Positions 60,989-64,000 of a DNA stretch of 64,000 nt are shown here, piece after piece. Source of the stretch: Methylopumilus sp947499625. GTDB lineage: Bacteria; Pseudomonadota; Gammaproteobacteria; Burkholderiales; Methylophilaceae. Each line of letters starts with the position of its first letter. Within the stretch, counting starts at the first letter, position 1. The position numbers were made by a program, and so were the translations under genes. The stretch is taken from the NCBI GenBank assembly GCA_965234475.1, contig OZ248397.1:1240001-1304000 (forward strand). The letters run 5' to 3'. The notes under the pieces were generated by a model. It worked only from the letters and a program-made list of their open reading frames with translations. It ran no database searches and had not been told where the DNA came from.

Positions 60989-62311
60989 ATGAAAATTACT
61001 GTGGTGGGTACAGGGTATGTGGGTTTAGTGGCTGCGGCATGTTTAGCCGAGGTCGGTAATCACATTTTAGGTCTTGACGTAAACGCAGAAAAAATTCGGA
61101 TTCTAAAAGCAGGGGCTATTCCTATTCACGAACCTGGTCTTTTAGAAATTGTCCGTCGTAATGTTGAAAATGGTCGCTTGTCTTTCACCACCAACATTGA
61201 GGAAGCCGTTCACTTTGGTGACATCCAATTCATAGCCGTTGGAACCCCTCCCGATGAAGATGGCTCTGCTGACCTTCAATATGTGACAGAAGCTGCACGT
61301 AATATTGGTCGCTTTATGACTTCAGCAAAAGTGATTGTCGATAAATCAACCGTGCCGATTAGCACAGGGGACAAAGTCAAAGCTGCTGTAGCTGAAGAAT
61401 TAAAGAAAAGAAATATCGATATTCATTTCAGTGTCGTTTCTAACCCAGAGTTCTTAAAAGAAGGTGCTGCAGTGGAAGATTTTATGCACCCTGATCGAAT
61501 TATCATTGGGACTGAAGACCCAAAAGCGATTGAAGTCATGAAACAAGTCTATGCCCCCTTCCAAAGAAATCACGATCGTATTGTGATTACCGACTTAAGA
61601 AGTGCTGAACTTATTAAATATGCAGCGAATGCCATGCTTGCTACACGCATTAGCTTTATGAACGAATTAGCTAACTTAGCTGAAATTGTGGGTGCTGATA
61701 TCGAGATGGTGCGACAAGGTATTGGATCGGACCCACGTATTGGTTATGATTTTTTATATCCGGGTTGTGGTTATGGCGGTTCATGTTTTCCGAAGGATGT
61801 GAAAGCTTTAATTAAAACTGCTAAAGATCTTGCTGGTTTTGATTTGAAATTACTTAAAGCCGTTGAAGAGGTCAATGATCTTCAAAAATATGTACTGCCT
61901 AAAAAAATTAAAAAACAATTTGGTGACAATTTAAAAAGCAAACATTTTGCATTATGGGGCTTAGCGTTTAAACCGAACACGGATGATATGCGAGAAGCTT
62001 CAAGTCGTGTACTGATTGATGAATTGATCAAAGCCGGAGCCACTGTCACAGCTTACGATCCTGTAGCAATGGACGAAGGAAAGCGTATTTTTAAAGATGA
62101 AAAACATTTATCTTTTGCTGACACACAAGATGAGGCACTTAAAAATGCAGATGCGCTCATCATCGTCACAGAATGGACAGAGTTTAGAAGTCCGGATTTT
62201 ACTTTAATTAAATCTTCACTGAAGTCTCCCATGATTTTTGATGGTCGAAATCTTTATGATCCAAAAGCCGTTCGCGCACTTGGATTTAACTACTATCCTA
62301 TTGGACGCTAA
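60989..62311 (+). CDS. ugd: UDP-glucose 6-dehydrogenase
   Basis: 440 residues. Ugd oxidises UDP-glucose to UDP-glucuronate with two NAD+. N-terminal NAD motif GTGYVGLVAAACLAEVG, VGTPPDEDGSADL, VVSNPEFLKEGAAVEDF, and the catalytic Cys in GYGGSCFPKDVKAL. The C-terminal domain has ALWGLAFKPNTDDMREAS. The following epimerase ATG abuts its stop (TAAATG), giving a two-gene pathway to UDP-galacturonate or a related sugar for surface polysaccharide. Confidence 0.97.
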   Translation: MKITVVGTGYVGLVAAACLAEVGNHILGLDVNAEKIRILKAGAIPIHEPGLLEIVRRNVENGRLSFTTNIEEAVHFGDIQFIAVGTPPDEDGSADLQYVTEAARNIGRFMTSAKVIVDKSTVPISTGDKVKAAVAEELKKRNIDIHFSVVSNPEFLKEGAAVEDFMHPDRIIIGTEDPKAIEVMKQVYAPFQRNHDRIVITDLRSAELIKYAANAMLATRISFMNELANLAEIVGADIEMVRQGIGSDPRIGYDFLYPGCGYGGSCFPKDVKALIKTAKDLAGFDLKLLKAVEEVNDLQKYVLPKKIKKQFGDNLKSKHFALWGLAFKPNTDDMREASSRVLIDELIKAGATVTAYDPVAMDEGKRIFKDEKHLSFADTQDEALKNADALIIVTEWTEFRSPDFTLIKSSLKSPMIFDGRNLYDPKAVRALGFNYYPIGR

Positions 62312-63313
62312 ATGAAAATCTTGGTGACAGGTGTAGCCGGTTTTATTGGCATGCATAGCGCCAAAAAATTGCTTGATGATGGCCACGAGATTATGGGTAT
62401 CGATAATCTGAATGATTATTACGATGTCACTTTAAAAAAAGATCGACTTAAAGTATTAGAAAGTTATAAGCATTTTCGTTTTCTGAAGCTTGACATTAAA
62501 GACCAAAAAGACGTCCTTGATCTTTTTAAAAAAGAAACACCTCAGCGTGTACTTCATCTTGCAGCGCAAGCAGGTGTGCGCTATTCCATTCAAAATCCAT
62601 ATGTATACATTGATTCAAACATTCAAGGATTTATTAATATCTTGGAAGGTTGTCGCACAACTAAAGCTGAGCATCTTGTTTATGCAAGTAGTTCAAGTGT
62701 ATATGGCGGAAACGAAAAAGTACCTTTCAGCGAACATGACAATGTCGATCATCCAATAAGTCTTTACGCCGCCACTAAAAAAGCGAATGAACTCATGGCT
62801 CATACTTATAGCCATCTTTATCAGATTCCTACAACAGGGTTACGTTTTTTTACAGTGTATGGCCCATGGGGAAGACCTGATATGTCACCTATATTATTCA
62901 CGAAAGCTATTTTAGCTCATGAACCTATTCCAGTATTTAACCATGGCGATATGATGCGGGACTTTACTTATATTGATGACGTCATAGCATCTGTCCAAGA
63001 AACATTATTTAAGTCTGCAACACCTAATACCAACTTTGATACAAAAAATCCTGATCCAGCGACAAGCTATGCACCCTATCGTATCTTTAATATTGGCAAT
63101 AGTCAGCCCGTGCCCTTGATGCACTTCATTGAAACGCTTGAAGAAACATTAGGTAAAAAAGCCATTTTGAAAATGATGGATATGCAAGCAGGGGATGTCA
63201 AAGAAACTTCGGCGGATACTTCGGAACTTAATCGGTGGGTCAATTTCAAACCTAACACCCCCATTAAAGAAGGTGTTAAGCAATTTATTGACTGGTATAA
63301 AAACTACTACTAA
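62312..63313 (+). CDS. NAD-dependent epimerase, UDP-glucuronate 4-epimerase type
   Basis: 333 residues, extended SDR fold. NAD motif GVAGFIGMHSAKKLL at the start, YASSSSVYGGN, the catalytic YAATKKANE, and GLRFFTVYGPWGRPDM, which is typical of CapI/LspL-type UDP-glucuronate 4-epimerases. The product would be UDP-galacturonate. It directly follows ugd, which makes its expected substrate. The stop is one base from the convergent lysine-tail gene. Confidence 0.92.
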   Translation: MKILVTGVAGFIGMHSAKKLLDDGHEIMGIDNLNDYYDVTLKKDRLKVLESYKHFRFLKLDIKDQKDVLDLFKKETPQRVLHLAAQAGVRYSIQNPYVYIDSNIQGFINILEGCRTTKAEHLVYASSSSVYGGNEKVPFSEHDNVDHPISLYAATKKANELMAHTYSHLYQIPTTGLRFFTVYGPWGRPDMSPILFTKAILAHEPIPVFNHGDMMRDFTYIDDVIASVQETLFKSATPNTNFDTKNPDPATSYAPYRIFNIGNSQPVPLMHFIETLEETLGKKAILKMMDMQAGDVKETSADTSELNRWVNFKPNTPIKEGVKQFIDWYKNYY

Positions 63314-63314
63314 G

Positions 63315-63629
63315 TTATTTCTTTTTAGAAGCTTTATGAGCTTTTTTAGCCGCCTTATTTTTAGCTGAGGCTTTTGCTGGTGGAGGTGCTTTTGTTTTTG
63401 TCGCTAATTTTACTTCTAAATTTTTCACTGCCAACTGAAGTACTTTATTTTGATTGATCAACTCTTCATTTTGAGCTGCCTTGTCAGTCAATACTTCAAC
63501 CTGATTTTGTAACGCTTTAATTTCACTTGCCTGATCTGTAAGTTGATCTTGTGCGTTGTAAGCCACAAATAATGAACCTGCAACAATAACGCCAGCAACG
63601 ACATACTGCACAACTGTTTTGGTTTCCAT
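63315..63629 (-). CDS. Membrane-anchored coiled-coil protein with Lys/Ala-rich tail (second copy type)
   Basis: 104 residues. One membrane helix near the N-terminus (about 6-25, VVQYVVAGVIVAGSLFVAY), a coiled coil (about 30-76, ASEIKALQNQVEVLTDK), then a tail of Ala-Lys-Pro (PPPAKASAKNKAAKKAHK). Order and several residues match the 60005-60415 protein: K-T-x3-Y-x2-AGVI, then AEIKKLK/SEIKALQ, then LA.KT.TKA. It lies downstream of glmS on the same strand (58-base gap). Not a family I can name. Confidence 0.75.
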   Translation of the reverse strand: METKTVVQYVVAGVIVAGSLFVAYNAQDQLTDQASEIKALQNQVEVLTDKAAQNEELINQNKVLQLAVKNLEVKLATKTKAPPPAKASAKNKAAKKAHKASKKK

Positions 63630-63687
63630 TTAACTTAATGTCCTTTTAAATATAAATAAACTTCTCATGTACTACCCCCTAACGGGA

Positions 63688-64000
63688 TTACTCCACCGTG
63701 ACAGATTTTGCTAAGTTACGTGGTTTATCGACATCCGTACCCTTAATCAGCGCAACATGATAAGCCAATAATTGAACTGGTATAGAGTGAATAATAGGAG
63801 ACAATACTCCGGTATGTCTTGGCGTTCTTATCACACGAACACCCGGGCTTTCCATAAAATGACTGTCAGCATCTGCGAACACAAAAATTTCGCCGCCGCG
63901 CGCTTTGACTTCCTGCATATTAGATTTTACTTTTTCAAGTAAATTATCATTCGGGGCAATCACGACGACTGGCATATCGTTATCCACTAAAGCTAAAGGT
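63688..64000 (-). CDS. glmS: Glucosamine--fructose-6-phosphate aminotransferase (C-terminal end only)
   Basis: The frame enters from the right edge; only the last ~104 residues are in the window. GlmS makes glucosamine 6-phosphate for peptidoglycan and LPS. The end is diagnostic: PRHTGVLSPIIHSIPVQLLAYH, in parts, then GTDVDKPRNLAKSVTVE with the terminal Glu, the normal C-terminus of the isomerase domain. An upstream piece, LVDNDMPVVVIAPND, also fits. Confidence 0.95.
   Translation of the reverse strand, partial: PLALVDNDMPVVVIAPNDNLLEKVKSNMQEVKARGGEIFVFADADSHFMESPGVRVIRTPRHTGVLSPIIHSIPVQLLAYHVALIKGTDVDKPRNLAKSVTVE

Overview
The window is about 64 kb of a low-GC bacterial chromosome with densely packed housekeeping genes. 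The gene families and small operons (mltA-apaG, thiSG, split class II ribonucleotide reductase, waaA, gltBD, HME-type RND efflux with a PII-like protein) suggest a betaproteobacterium. A Methylophilaceae-like organism is my best guess, but no diagnostic rRNA or methylotrophy gene is present, so this is inference.

Layout. 1-2.5 kb: mltA (cut by the window edge), apaG, thiG, thiS. 2.5-5.2 kb: a small ORF, a dienelactone-hydrolase-like enzyme, a small Cys-rich protein, and a secreted trypsin-like protease coupled to a lipoprotein. 5.2-8.1 kb: adenosylcobalamin-dependent ribonucleotide reductase split in two genes, with a NrdR-like box upstream. 8.4-17.1 kb: waaA, an isochorismatase-like hydrolase, pcm, a TPP riboswitch with thiC, uppP, exoD-like, mutY, a GNAT protein, DoxX and cytochrome b561. 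17.1-21.7 kb: a MacAB-TolC-type tripartite exporter. 22.0-27.9 kb: a heavy-metal RND efflux operon ending in a PII-like regulator gene. 27.9-29.3 kb: a glycine-zipper protein and htpX. 29.4-32.0 kb: an accessory island with an 'STGP' protein, a phage-type HTH protein, a Sak-type single-strand annealing protein and a YefM-YoeB toxin-antitoxin pair. 32.0-42.0 kb: hemE, gltD, gltB, hemL, thiE, thiD on the minus strand. 42.0-42.6 kb: a second toxin-antitoxin pair with a clear promoter and operator. 42.7-48.6 kb: priA, argS, a SPOR protein, dsbA, and a short-chain dehydrogenase that lacks an ordinary start codon. 48.6-59.7 kb: a type I secretion operon (TolC, ABC, HlyD) behind a repetitive adhesin, which is joined by a 4-base overlap to a filamentous-haemagglutinin-like protein with autotransporter-type repeats. 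60.0-64.0 kb: ugd and a UDP-sugar epimerase flanked by two look-alike membrane-anchored coiled-coil proteins with lysine-rich tails, then the C-terminal end of glmS.

The genes mainly serve envelope biogenesis (murein, Kdo, undecaprenyl phosphate, UDP-glucuronate/galacturonate), cofactor synthesis (thiamine, haem), nitrogen assimilation and efflux. Three parts deserve most attention. First, the surface-protein locus at 53.3-59.7 kb: a repeat junction there changes reading frame and leaves the type I adhesin without its own start. Second, the paired lysine-tail membrane proteins. Third, the phage-derived island. No rRNA, tRNA, CRISPR array or integrase was recognised.
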